This document shows, piece after piece, positions 1-8,130 of a DNA stretch of 51,894 nucleotides. The translations under genes and the position numbers were made by a program. The notes under the pieces are model-generated. The model had not been told where the DNA came from and made no database searches. It saw only the letters and a list, made by a program, of their open reading frames with translations. Every line of letters starts with the position of its first letter. Position 1 is the first letter of the stretch. Where the stretch lies: contig NZ_JAMXOT010000025.1 in the NCBI RefSeq assembly GCF_024220515.1, positions 1 through 51,894 of the forward strand, in the 5' to 3' direction. Source of the DNA: Oscillatoria sp. HE19RPO (lineage in GTDB: Bacteria; Cyanobacteriota; Cyanobacteriia; Cyanobacteriales; Laspinemataceae).

Positions 1-2
1 AA

Positions 3-2762
3 ATTAGTGGTTCGGAACTGTATCTGAAAGCCGGGACAACCCTGGATTTTGCTACTAAGTCCAGTTATGACGTAACAGTAGAGGTGGATGACACCACAGT
101 GGGTGCGACTCCCGATGCGACGACGGCTTATAGTTTGGGCGTTACGGAAGTGGCGACGAATAATGCGCCAGTTGTCCAGACTCAGATAGCTGACCAAAGT
201 CTGGAAACTGGGAACAGTTTCAGTCTGGATGTTTCTGGGAATTTCAGCGATCCTGATGCTGGGGATACCTTAACTTATAGTGCAACATTGGCTAATGGCT
301 CGCCGTTGCCCGGTTGGTTAAGTTTCGATAGTGTAACAGGGCAATTCAGCGGCACTCCGACTGATAGCCATTCTGGTGAGTTCGGGGTTCAAGTTACGGC
401 CACAGACAGCAGCGGGGAAAGCATTAGCGATTCGTTTGGGGTGGGTGTTCAAGCGGCAGTGCCAACTCCCACACCAACTCCCACACCAACTTCCACACCC
501 ATACTACCTCCAGGACTGGCAAATTCTATAACAGTCACACACCCATCAGGCTCCACCATCACATCATTCACAGACCCATCAGGCAACACCTTCAGGTCAG
601 CCACATACCCATCAGGCCGCACCATCACATCAGCCACAGACCCATCAGGCCGCACCATCACATCAGCCACAGACCCATCAGGCCGCACCATCAGTTCAGT
701 CACAGACCCATCAGGCTTCACCTTCACATTAGGCTTCACCTCCCTCTTGCGCGCCCGCCAGCACTCCCGCAAGCGCTCCTTGCGCTACTTCAGGATAACC
801 TTGGGCGACATGGTAAGGTACAAATTAACCGGCACAAGAAACTTAGGCCCCGGGGGAGGACAGCCAATCCGGTGGTACTTCGACCGCTCGCGCATGAGCA
901 GTCAAGACGGCCCCATTGCTGGAGCCACCGCCTTCCTGGATACCAACTTCAACGACATCCAAGACAGCGATGAACCGGGTGCAACCACCGATGATGCGGG
1001 CAACTTCACCCTGAATATCTCCGGCGACTTAGACCTCAACGGCAATGGTACGCTCGACTTCGATGAAGGACAATATGTGGTCGTCGGCGGAACTGATGCC
1101 ATCACTGGCCAACCCTTTAGCGGTACACTACGGTCACTTCCGGGTTCCACTGTGGTGACTCCCCTAACGACTCTCGTTTCTGCCCTGGTAGACCAAGGAC
1201 TCAGCCCAGAAGTGGCACAAACCCAGGTGAAAACCGCCCTGGGACTCCCCAGCAACATCGACTTATCCACGTTTGACCCCATCGCAGCAGCCCAAGCGGG
1301 TTCCAGCGAAGGGTTGCAGGTGTTAGCTGCCCAGGTAGCGGTGCAAACCCTGATTAGCCAAGTCAGCAACGTCATAGGAACCAGCCTCGGTATCACAGGC
1401 AATGGCTTAGATGCCCTGGTGACTGCTAACTTAGCCATTGTTTTAGAATCGGGTAGTTTCAATCTGGGCGACTCCAGCGCTATCCAAAGCCTGGTCAATA
1501 GCACCGCCAATATCTTTACTGTGTTTGATGAGACCTTAAACGTTGAATCAATCACCAACAACTCGGCACAACTAGCGCAAGTCATTGCCGCTAGTAACGA
1601 GCAAATTCTCACCGCCACCAGTGCCGAGGACATCTTCCAAGCGCAAAAAGTGGCTCAAACCAGCGTCACCGAAGACCTAAGCGCCGCCTTCAGTGGCACG
1701 AAATCCTTTGACGAAGTGGTTGCCGAAAATACTGGAGACGCTTTAACGGCGCAAATTGATGCCGCCACGATTAACACTTCCGTCCTCACGGAAAACCAGA
1801 GTTTCTCCTCCTTATTCTTTGACTCGGACTACTACCTAGTCAAAAACCCCGATGTGGCCGCAGCAGTCGAAAACGGCACTTTTGCCAGTGGTTTAGAACA
1901 TTTCGGCTTATTCGGCGCTAAAGAAGGCCGGACTCCGAGTTACTTCTTCGGGGAAACCTATTTATTCGACAACCCCGATGTAGCCGCAGCGGTTTCCGAG
2001 GGGGCCTTTTCCAGTGCGGTGGAACACTTCCTCCAATACGGATACAAGGAAAATCGCTTCCCCAGCGACAAGTTGGCGGACTTCGAGACCTTCTATCTGT
2101 CCCAAAATGCCGATGCTGCCGCAATGGTGGCTAATGGCACTTATGGCAACGTCCTGGAATATCTGATGACCGAGGGATTGTCCCAAGGAGAAACTCTACT
2201 ATCCCAATTCGATGTCGTTGCCGAAACCTTTAACTCGGAAGACTATCTGGCCAAAAATCTCGATGTGGCTGAGGCTGTCACTAACGGTCTCTTCCCAAAT
2301 GCCTTAGAACACTTTATATATTATGGAATGTCCGAGGGTCGCGACCCCGGCGAGAAATTCAGCAATGGCGACTATCTCACCGAAAATGCTGATGTGGCCG
2401 TAGCGGTCGAGGGTGGGGCATTCCGTAGCGCTTACGAGCATTATATGATGTACGGCTTCAAAGAAGGTCGCCCGGGGACGGTTGAATATGACCGACTCAC
2501 GGGTGAACCGGGAGTCGTGGATACTTTCACTCTCAATCTTGAGAGCGAGAAAGATTATACGATGATTTCTAATTTTGATGCCGCTGAAGATATCATTCAG
2601 TTGCCCGGTACTGCCGCTGACTATCAGCTTGCTGCGTCTCCCGCAGGGTTGCCTCCGGGAACGGCGATTTATCGGCTAGATGGGGAGTTAAGTGACCTGG
2701 TTGGATTGGTTCGGGATGTTTCGTCTTTGAGTTTAGGAGAGGGTTATTTTAGTTTCGGGTAA
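3..2762 (+). CDS. Large repetitive surface/adhesin-like protein, 3' part (5' end outside window)
   Basis: The frame is open to the left edge, so the ATG at 84 is internal. The first residues resemble the end of a cadherin-like domain. A dystroglycan/He_PIG-type Ig-like domain follows (about nt 165-450, with NAPVV, SDPDAGDTLTY and GWLSFD...FSGTP), then a (PT)n linker, then 11-residue repeats of the form RTITSATDPSG (about nt 541-725). Next comes an Arg-rich stretch (about nt 745-900), an SdrD-B-like segment (FLDTNFNDIQDSDEPGATTDDAG), and a long Ala/Thr/Ser region. Five repeats of about 40 residues follow (NPDVAAAV...ALEHF..YG..EGR; nt 1810-2490), then an acidic C-terminal domain. The architecture is that of secreted cyanobacterial calcium-binding or adhesive proteins; no enzymatic domain is visible. 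The basic patch differs sharply from its acidic surroundings and may mark a domain join. Confidence 0.85.
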   Translation: MSGSELYLKAGTTLDFATKSSYDVTVEVDDTTVGATPDATTAYSLGVTEVATNNAPVVQTQIADQSLETGNSFSLDVSGNFSDPDAGDTLTYSATLANGSPLPGWLSFDSVTGQFSGTPTDSHSGEFGVQVTATDSSGESISDSFGVGVQAAVPTPTPTPTPTSTPILPPGLANSITVTHPSGSTITSFTDPSGNTFRSATYPSGRTITSATDPSGRTITSATDPSGRTISSVTDPSGFTFTLGFTSLLRARQHSRKRSLRYFRITLGDMVRYKLTGTRNLGPGGGQPIRWYFDRSRMSSQDGPIAGATAFLDTNFNDIQDSDEPGATTDDAGNFTLNISGDLDLNGNGTLDFDEGQYVVVGGTDAITGQPFSGTLRSLPGSTVVTPLTTLVSALVDQGLSPEVAQTQVKTALGLPSNIDLSTFDPIAAAQAGSSEGLQVLAAQVAVQTLISQVSNVIGTSLGITGNGLDALVTANLAIVLESGSFNLGDSSAIQSLVNSTANIFTVFDETLNVESITNNSAQLAQVIAASNEQILTATSAEDIFQAQKVAQTSVTEDLSAAFSGTKSFDEVVAENTGDALTAQIDAATINTSVLTENQSFSSLFFDSDYYLVKNPDVAAAVENGTFASGLEHFGLFGAKEGRTPSYFFGETYLFDNPDVAAAVSEGAFSSAVEHFLQYGYKENRFPSDKLADFETFYLSQNADAAAMVANGTYGNVLEYLMTEGLSQGETLLSQFDVVAETFNSEDYLAKNLDVAEAVTNGLFPNALEHFIYYGMSEGRDPGEKFSNGDYLTENADVAVAVEGGAFRSAYEHYMMYGFKEGRPGTVEYDRLTGEPGVVDTFTLNLESEKDYTMISNFDAAEDIIQLPGTAADYQLAASPAGLPPGTAIYRLDGELSDLVGLVRDVSSLSLGEGYFSFG
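541..725 (+). repeat. 33-bp tandem repeats encoding DPSG units
   Basis: About six 33-bp units inside the surface-protein gene encode 11-residue repeats ending in DPSG. The central units are almost identical in DNA sequence, so the array was probably amplified recently and may vary in copy number. The complementary strand is also open across it and would read an 11-residue PDGSV repeat; that is taken as a consequence of the periodicity, not as a gene. Confidence 0.8.
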
Positions 2763-2885
2763 TCCCCCCAACCCCCCTTGGAAAGGGGGGCTGTTTCATT
2801 GAACCCTTGGGCTGTAAAGCTTACGGTGCAAGGAAAATTTTAGAATGAAACAGCCCTACCCTTGTCAAGAGGGGCTAGGGGGGAT
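2762..2885. repeat. Element with ~40-bp terminal inverted repeats abutting a stop codon
   Basis: Left arm 2762-2800 and right arm 2844-2885 are imperfect inverted repeats. Each has an outer C/G-rich part (ATCCCCCC...) and an inner perfect CTGTTTCATT / AATGAAACAG part. Together they bound a 124-bp unit with no coding capacity. It starts at the last base of the upstream stop codon. It resembles a MITE or REP-type palindrome and could fold into a long hairpin that ends transcription. Related C-run/G-run palindromes occur elsewhere in the window. Confidence 0.65.
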
Positions 2886-3799
2886 CGATATAGATGTACC
2901 TCATGGATGTGAAAATTGCTAGAAGAAACCGGGCCCCTGCGACAAAAGCGAAAATCGTAGAGAGAAACCTGGTTTCTCCAGAAATAAGACATTGGGTTTG
3001 TGCGTTTGAGGCTGGAACTGCGCGATCGGCTTGCGCTTCCTGGGCGCTGCACTGCGGGGAATCCCTTGCACATTAGCACTAATCACCTCAGCGACCTATT
3101 CACAATCAATCGCCGAACTGAAGCAATAGAACCTGCTAGTCGATATTGTTGTCAATCTGCAATATCTCTCTCATCCCCTAACGCCACCGGGAATCTCCTC
3201 AGTCTTGATACTGTTGTTAACATACAATCGCAAATCTCAAGGTTGCAATCCGGAGAAATTACCCCAATTGCCTACATCCAGCGGTGAATTCCTCCAGTCT
3301 TGATACTGTTGTTAACATACAATCGCAAATCTCAATATTGCAACTCTATAACCACCCCCCAATCCACCGAAAGATTAGCCCAATCGCGCAAATCCATAGA
3401 AAACTATTAAATCTTTAAATCAAAAACCCTGAATTTCCCTAAAAATTGCCAAAATTGAGCAACGCAGTGACAAGGGTTATAGGCTATAATCAGAGGTGGA
3501 AACCAAGGGCTTATTGTGTCTAATTTCAGGAAGACACCGATCGCAACAGCCAAAACCCTTGAAAAATCGTTGTCCAATCCTCGGCAACCGCAACCATTCC
3601 ACTCCCTGCCATCCCTCGGCTTGCACCAATTTTTGAAGCAGTCCCAATCCCCCACTTGACAAATCTCCATAACTATGATATGGGAAGACCAGAGAACCAG
3701 GGACAACCCTTTCCAGGGACAAAAGAACCCTCTAAAATAGAGGAGATTGGCGCATAGCAGCGATCGCGAAAGTCGAGACTTGTTGTTTGAGGGGAACCC
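2886..3799. other. Non-coding spacer with a 40-bp direct repeat and small palindromes
   Basis: No convincing gene is present; the short open frames here lack ribosome-binding sites and recognisable sequence. It holds the palindrome GAAACCTGGTTTC near 2967. A 40-bp direct repeat lies at 3201-3240 and 3296-3335, identical in both copies and 95 bp apart, with similar flanks (GAATCTCCTC / GAATTCCTCC). A short hairpin, CCTCTAAAATAGAGG (about 3732-3746), lies just upstream of the glycosyltransferase gene. Confidence 0.6.
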
Positions 3800-4738
3800 G
3801 TGTTTTTTAGCATCATTATTCCAACCTATAATCGCCGACCGATTTTAGAGAAATGCCTGCGAGCATTAGAACAGCAAAAACTCAGAGACCCGAGTCAAAT
3901 TAGCGGCTATGAAGTTATTGTCATCGATGATGGTTCAACCGATCGCACCTTAGAATGGTTAGGGGAAAATCGGGAAGAGTTTCCTCATGTGCGGTGGTTG
4001 GAACAAGCGCATCAAGGACCGGCAACGGCGAGAAACCGAGGGATAGAAGCAGCCCAAGGGGAGATAATTATTTTTATTGATAGTGATTTAGTGGTGACTG
4101 AGAATTTCCTCCAAGCTCATGCCGATGGGTTGAGGGAGGGAGAGGAGAAAATAGGAAGCGATCGCCTGTTTACTTATGGTCATGTGATTAATACCTGCAA
4201 TTTTGATAATCCCACGGCAGAACCCTATAAAATCACTGATTTTTCTGCTGCTTATTTTGCTACAGGCAACGTGGCGATCGCCCGCAAATGGTTGCAGCAA
4301 GCGGGAGGATTTGACCCTTCCTTTTCCCTGTATGGGTGGGAAGACTTAGAATTGGGAGTTCGCCTGAAGAAATTAGGCTTAAAATTGATAAAATGTCCCC
4401 AAGCTGCCGGATATCATTGGCATCCGCCCTTTACCTTGGATGATTTACCTCGGGCGATTAACCGAGAAATTGAACGGGGGAAAATGGGAGTGATATTCTA
4501 CAAAAAACATCCGACTTGGGAAGTGCGGATGATGATTCAGATGACTGGATTGCATCGAATCTTGTGGGGAATGCTGTCCTTGGGGGGAAGATTAAATGAA
4601 CGGACAATGGCTGGATTGTTGCAGTGGTTAATCAACCAAGGAAAATCCCAGTTTGCTTTAGAAGTATCCCGAATTTTTTTGAATTGGTACAATGTTCAAG
4701 CGGTTTATGCGGCAGCGAATGGAGAGGGGAAAAAGTAA
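3800..4738 (+). CDS. Family 2 glycosyltransferase
   Basis: This 312-residue protein is a cytoplasmic or membrane-associated GT-A sugar transferase. The N-terminus has the GT2 start IIIPTYNRRPILEKCL. The nucleotide-sugar motif VIVIDDGSTDRT follows, then NRGIEAAQGEIIIFIDSD, whose DSD is the metal-binding DxD. Further on are FDPSFSLYGWEDLELGVRLKKLG, carrying the usual ED pair, and a basic C-terminal part. The start is GTG at 3800, chosen because GAGG lies about 8 nt upstream and the protein begins directly with the conserved strand. The gene stands alone between repeat-rich spacers, so its substrate cannot be read from context. A role in polysaccharide or glycolipid synthesis is inference. Confidence 0.9.
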   Translation: MFFSIIIPTYNRRPILEKCLRALEQQKLRDPSQISGYEVIVIDDGSTDRTLEWLGENREEFPHVRWLEQAHQGPATARNRGIEAAQGEIIIFIDSDLVVTENFLQAHADGLREGEEKIGSDRLFTYGHVINTCNFDNPTAEPYKITDFSAAYFATGNVAIARKWLQQAGGFDPSFSLYGWEDLELGVRLKKLGLKLIKCPQAAGYHWHPPFTLDDLPRAINREIERGKMGVIFYKKHPTWEVRMMIQMTGLHRILWGMLSLGGRLNERTMAGLLQWLINQGKSQFALEVSRIFLNWYNVQAVYAAANGEGKK

Positions 4739-4878
4739 CGGTTGAAGAGGCGATCGGGATAAAGCAAAAATCCGCGATGAAGAGAAATTTAAAGTATTGC
4801 ACCCGTCCTAAAAATGAGTGGCAGTCAGTAGGAAACTGCGGATAGCCCGAGGGACCTGATAGAGGGGCCAGTTGGTAC

Positions 4879-4959
4879 TAGACCTCTTGCAAAAAAAAGG
4901 ATTGATCCCCCCAACCCCCCTTAAGAAGGGGGGCTTTAAAGAATGAGGCAAGAGGTCTA
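4879..4959. repeat. 81-bp inverted-repeat element (REP/MITE-like)
   Basis: Perfect 12-bp terminal inverted repeats, TAGACCTCTTGC (4879-4890) and GCAAGAGGTCTA (4948-4959), enclose a C-run/G-run palindrome centred on CCCCCCTTAAGAAGGGGGG. There is no coding capacity. It belongs to the same G/C-run family as the element at 2762-2885 and lies about 140 bp after the glycosyltransferase stop. Confidence 0.65.
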
Positions 4960-4986
4960 CTCAATCCGGTTGATAAAAGCATTAAA

Positions 4987-5178
4987 AATTGTAGGCCCTT
5001 CGACGAAGCTCAGGAGGCATTGCCCACCTCGATTCGGTGGGAGCATCTCAATTTCGCCTCAAAGGGGAATTTATACGTCTTGCTCCCCCTTCCCTCGTAG
5101 GGAAGGGGGCTGGGGGGTTAGGTCTCTTTGCCTTCTTGAGATGCTCCCGATTCGGTGGGCAATGCCCACCCTACAATT
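4987..5178. repeat. ~190-bp nested inverted-repeat element
   Basis: The outer ends are AATTGTAGG... and ...CCTACAATT. Inside them are paired blocks (GCATTGCCCACC ... GATTCGGTGG GAGCATCTCAA) matched by TTGAGATGCTCCCGATTCGGTGGGCAATGC in inverse order. The centre carries a second repeat family: a CCTTCCC/GGGAAGG hairpin followed by GGGGGGTTAGGTCTC (5100-5129), also found at 35098-35127 and 35263-35292. One repeat seems to have inserted into another. The rest of 4739-5387 shows no gene. Confidence 0.65.
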
Positions 5179-5387
5179 GCTCAACTTGTTTTTCAAGACC
5201 TATTCCAACCGCATTCCGTATGAGACCCTGGAGACGGGTAAAAATTAGAACGGTGGAAAAGGCAAGATCGTGTTATTCTAGTAAAGTTGTCTAATCTCGC
5301 ACATCCGGGGTTTCGGGTGTTTCCAAGGCGCGATCGCGACCTAGAAATCCGCTCGGATGGAGGATTAACCCGAATCAGGAGAAAAAA

Positions 5388-6194
5388 ATGGGAGTAGTTT
5401 CGCTGGCTCAACTGTTAGAGTCAGGGGTTCACTTTGGGCATCAGACCCGACGCTGGAACCCCAAAATGTCGCAGTATATCTTCACCGAACGCAACGGCGT
5501 CCATATCATTGACCTGGTGCAGACCGCCCAGTTAATGGAAGAAGCCTACGACTATATGAGAACAGCCTCAGAGCGTGGGGAAAAAGTCCTATTTGTCGGA
5601 ACCAAGCGTCAAGCTGCCGGAATTATTGCCCAAGAAGCCTCCCGTTGTGGGGCTTACTACGTCAACCAACGGTGGTTGGGTGGAATGCTGACCAACTGGA
5701 CGACGATCAAGACCCGAGCCGATCGCCTCAAAGAATTAGAACGCATGGAAGACACCGGCGCAATGGATCGGCGTCCGAAAAAAGAAGCCTCCATGTTGCG
5801 GCGAGAACTGAGCAAGCTGCAAAAATATCTAGGCGGCATCAAAAACATGAGAAAGATCCCCGACATCGTAGTGATCGTGGATCAGCGCCGAGAATATAAC
5901 GCAGTCCAGGAATGCCAGAAACTAGATATTCCCATCGTCTCCCTGTTGGATACCAACTGCGACCCCGATTTTACCGATATTCCGATTCCTGGTAACGATG
6001 ATGCCATTCGGTCGATTAAATTAATCGTCGGAAAACTTGCCGATGCCATCTACGAAGGTCGTCATGGAGAAGTCGATTCCAGTGGTCAAGACGAAGAGTT
6101 TGACTACGACAGCCTAGAGGGTGAGTACGACGATGAAGAAGGGGAAGAAGCCTATCAACCCGATAGCGAAGCAGAAGGAAGCGACGAGAAATAA
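5388..6194 (+). CDS. rpsB: 30S ribosomal protein S2
   Basis: This 268-residue protein is S2 of the small ribosomal subunit. Family hallmarks are the N-terminal [33 protein letters not shown], the [10 protein letters not shown] strand, [15 protein letters not shown] and the [13 protein letters not shown]...IPGNDDA block. The ATG at 5388 is preceded by CAGGAG at good spacing. The last ~45 residues form a strongly acidic Asp/Glu/Tyr-rich tail beyond the usual S2 core, as in some cyanobacteria. The gene is followed by tsf, the common bacterial order, with 225 nt between them holding a large inverted repeat. Confidence 0.98.
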   Translation: MGVVSLAQLLESGVHFGHQTRRWNPKMSQYIFTERNGVHIIDLVQTAQLMEEAYDYMRTASERGEKVLFVGTKRQAAGIIAQEASRCGAYYVNQRWLGGMLTNWTTIKTRADRLKELERMEDTGAMDRRPKKEASMLRRELSKLQKYLGGIKNMRKIPDIVVIVDQRREYNAVQECQKLDIPIVSLLDTNCDPDFTDIPIPGNDDAIRSIKLIVGKLADAIYEGRHGEVDSSGQDEEFDYDSLEGEYDDEEGEEAYQPDSEAEGSDEK

Positions 6195-6229
6195 GAGCGA
6201 TCGCCCAGAACAGCTTGATTAACTAAGCA

Positions 6230-6301
6230 GCAACTTCACCGATAGGGTCAAGAGTAAACCCGGGAGATTAACCCGCAATCCTCTCCTATCGCTGAAGTTG
6301 C
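6230..6301. promoter_or_regulatory. Large stem-loop between rpsB and tsf
   Basis: The arms at 6230-6246 (GCAACTTCACCGATAGG) and 6285-6301 (CCTATCGCTGAAGTTGC) pair over 17 bp with one mismatch around a ~38-nt loop. There is no T-run after it, so it is not a classical terminator. It could set the rpsB/tsf ratio by processing or attenuation; that is inference. Confidence 0.5.
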
Positions 6302-6419
6302 ACAAAAAGCTGAAAATAAAGTGTTCCGGCGAGACTTCAATCGTCTATTCTAAGGCTAAAGGCAGATGGCGAAACCCCAGAATTCTGGGACAGTGTAAAT
6401 CGAGAAAAACGAAGAGAAA

Positions 6420-7079
6420 ATGGCGGACATATCTGCAAAAGTGGTCAAAGAACTGCGCGAAAAAACCGGCGCAGGCATGATGGACTGCAAAAAAGCGCTC
6501 AAAGAAAACGACGGGGACATGAACAAAGCCGTAGAATGGCTACGGCAGAAAGGGATTACCTCTGCGGAGAAAAAAGCAGGACGCTTGGCAGCCGAGGGAC
6601 TGGTGGATAGCTACATTCACACCGGAGGTCGAATTGGCGTCCTGGTGGAAGTCAACTGTGAAACCGACTTCGTAGCGCGTCGTGAAGAATTCCATGCGCT
6701 GGTTCGCAATATTGCCATGCAAGTTGCAGCCTGTCCCAACGTCGAATACGTCAGCATCGAAGATATCCCCGAACACTTAGTCGAAAGCGAAAAGGCGATC
6801 GAAATGGGACGGGACGATTTAGGCAACAAGCCGGATAACATCAAAGAAAAAATCGTCCAAGGACGGATCGATAAGCGCCTGAAAGAACTGACCCTGCTGG
6901 ATCAGCCTTACATTCGCGATCAGAATATCACCGTCGCCGAGTTAATCAAACAGGTGATCGCCCAATTGGGTGAAAACATTCGGGTTCGTCGCTTTACCCG
7001 CTTCGTTTTGGGTGAAGGGATTGAAAAAGAAGAAACCAACTTTGCCGACGAAGTAGCCGCGCAAACCGGCGCAAAATAG
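6420..7079 (+). CDS. tsf: Translation elongation factor Ts
   Basis: EF-Ts is the guanine-nucleotide exchange factor that regenerates EF-Tu-GTP. The 219-residue protein is the short cyanobacterial/plastid-type form. It has the N-terminal UBA-like module ([20 protein letters not shown]), [11 protein letters not shown] and the core [14 protein letters not shown] motif (here [15 protein letters not shown]). The C-terminal ...[18 protein letters not shown] also fits the family. The ATG at 6420 follows GAAGAG. It lies downstream of rpsB in the same direction, probably in one transcription unit interrupted by the stem-loop at 6230-6301. Confidence 0.97.
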   Translation: MADISAKVVKELREKTGAGMMDCKKALKENDGDMNKAVEWLRQKGITSAEKKAGRLAAEGLVDSYIHTGGRIGVLVEVNCETDFVARREEFHALVRNIAMQVAACPNVEYVSIEDIPEHLVESEKAIEMGRDDLGNKPDNIKEKIVQGRIDKRLKELTLLDQPYIRDQNITVAELIKQVIAQLGENIRVRRFTRFVLGEGIEKEETNFADEVAAQTGAK

Positions 7080-7154
7080 CCCCGGTTTAGAGTGGGGGTG
7101 GTATCCCCTCATTCCGGCTTTCTCCCGAGAGATGAAAAAAGACTGCTAGAGACA

Positions 7155-7195
7155 GGGGCAGGTCAAACCATAGCATGACCTGTCTTCTGTTTTTC
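7155..7195 (+). terminator. Probable rho-independent terminator after tsf
   Basis: The stem CAGGTCA (7159-7165) / TGACCTG (7176-7182) has a 10-nt loop and is followed within a few bases by a T-rich stretch (TCTTCTGTTTTTC). It is placed about 80 nt after the tsf stop. Confidence 0.65.
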
Positions 7196-7251
7196 TAGCC
7201 GCTATCGTTAGAAAAGACCTTCATATTGCTATCGGATCCAAATCATAGGCT

Positions 7252-8112
7252 ATGGCCAGACCCCTCGAACTCATTGACCAGGACATTGCAGAGCTAGAAC
7301 AGGCAGCGCAAGACTTGGCGGGACAATTTCAGAAGACCTACAGCCATTATTTGACGGCCTTGGGACAAGCGGTGCGACAGCAGATGATCTTAGCCGGATA
7401 TCATATTTGTACCCAAGGATATCCCGAGCATTTTCTGGACTTATCCTTAACCCAGAAACAAGAACTGCAATCCCAACTCCGGTCCATCGTCAAGAAAGCA
7501 GAAGCGGAGGCGATCGCCCTCGTGGAAGACCCCAAACCCGAAGACAGCCCAGTGGTCCTCGTTGTCGAAGGACTTTCCGATGAGGGAACCCCGGCGCAGG
7601 ACATTAGCCTCGTCGAAGAGGAACTCACTCCCCTCGAAGAAATTGCCGACCCCGAAAATTTAGCCAAGTGGCAAGATCGGATAGAATCGGGAATTGTTAA
7701 ACTGTTGCAACAAGTCTCCCATGAAACCAACCAGGTCCTACACGCTGCTGGAATCGGGTCTAAAAACGTTCCCCCTATGTTGCTAGAAGCTGCGGAAAAA
7801 CTGCCCAATAACGAGGCGATCGGAGGGCCACCGAATCTAGTCACCCTGACCTTAGAAGCTCAAGGGACCGAAGATTTACCCCAGATGCCCGGTTTAGCCT
7901 CCCTGCTCAAAGGGCCGGTTCATATCATGGCCGTTCATTTAAGATTAACGGATCTGGAATTTGCCGACTCCCGTCTGAGTGCATCCCGAGGACAAATTCG
8001 CACCCTCTCAGGACGGTTAAATTCACTCAAACGAGACTATCATCAAAAACAACGGGAACGAGCGATCGCCCAAGCAGAATCTGCATGGCGTGCAAGCTGG
8101 TTTGAAGATTAA
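7252..8112 (+). CDS. Conserved cyanobacterial protein of unknown function, upstream of recG
   Basis: This is a 286-residue acidic soluble protein with no signal peptide or membrane segment. The N-terminal ~70 residues are helical (LIDQDIAELEQAAQDLAGQFQKTY). The middle is Glu/Pro-rich, and the C-terminus has a helical, partly coiled-coil stretch (SASRGQIRTLSGRLNSLKRDYHQKQRERAIAQAE) ending in a Trp-rich tip. The start ATG at 7252 follows the terminator of tsf by about 60 nt. Only 18 nt separate it from recG on the same strand, so the two are probably co-transcribed. I do not recognise a characterised family. The coupling to recG suggests, but does not show, a DNA-repair-related role. Confidence 0.75.
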   Translation: MARPLELIDQDIAELEQAAQDLAGQFQKTYSHYLTALGQAVRQQMILAGYHICTQGYPEHFLDLSLTQKQELQSQLRSIVKKAEAEAIALVEDPKPEDSPVVLVVEGLSDEGTPAQDISLVEEELTPLEEIADPENLAKWQDRIESGIVKLLQQVSHETNQVLHAAGIGSKNVPPMLLEAAEKLPNNEAIGGPPNLVTLTLEAQGTEDLPQMPGLASLLKGPVHIMAVHLRLTDLEFADSRLSASRGQIRTLSGRLNSLKRDYHQKQRERAIAQAESAWRASWFED

Positions 8113-8130
8113 TCAGGTAGGGGGGAAACC

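Noticed and set aside
449-772. Open frame on the minus strand with PDGSV repeats across the surface-protein array
   Set aside because: It is the antisense mirror of the 33-bp periodic repeats, with no ribosome-binding site and no sense beyond the array.
902-1633. 243-residue minus-strand open frame
   Set aside because: It lies antisense inside the surface-protein gene, with composition mirroring the sense codons and no recognisable domain.
2894-3287. Two overlapping plus-strand open frames in the spacer before the glycosyltransferase
   Set aside because: They cover a palindromic repeat and one of the 40-bp direct repeats, lack binding sites and show no protein-like composition.
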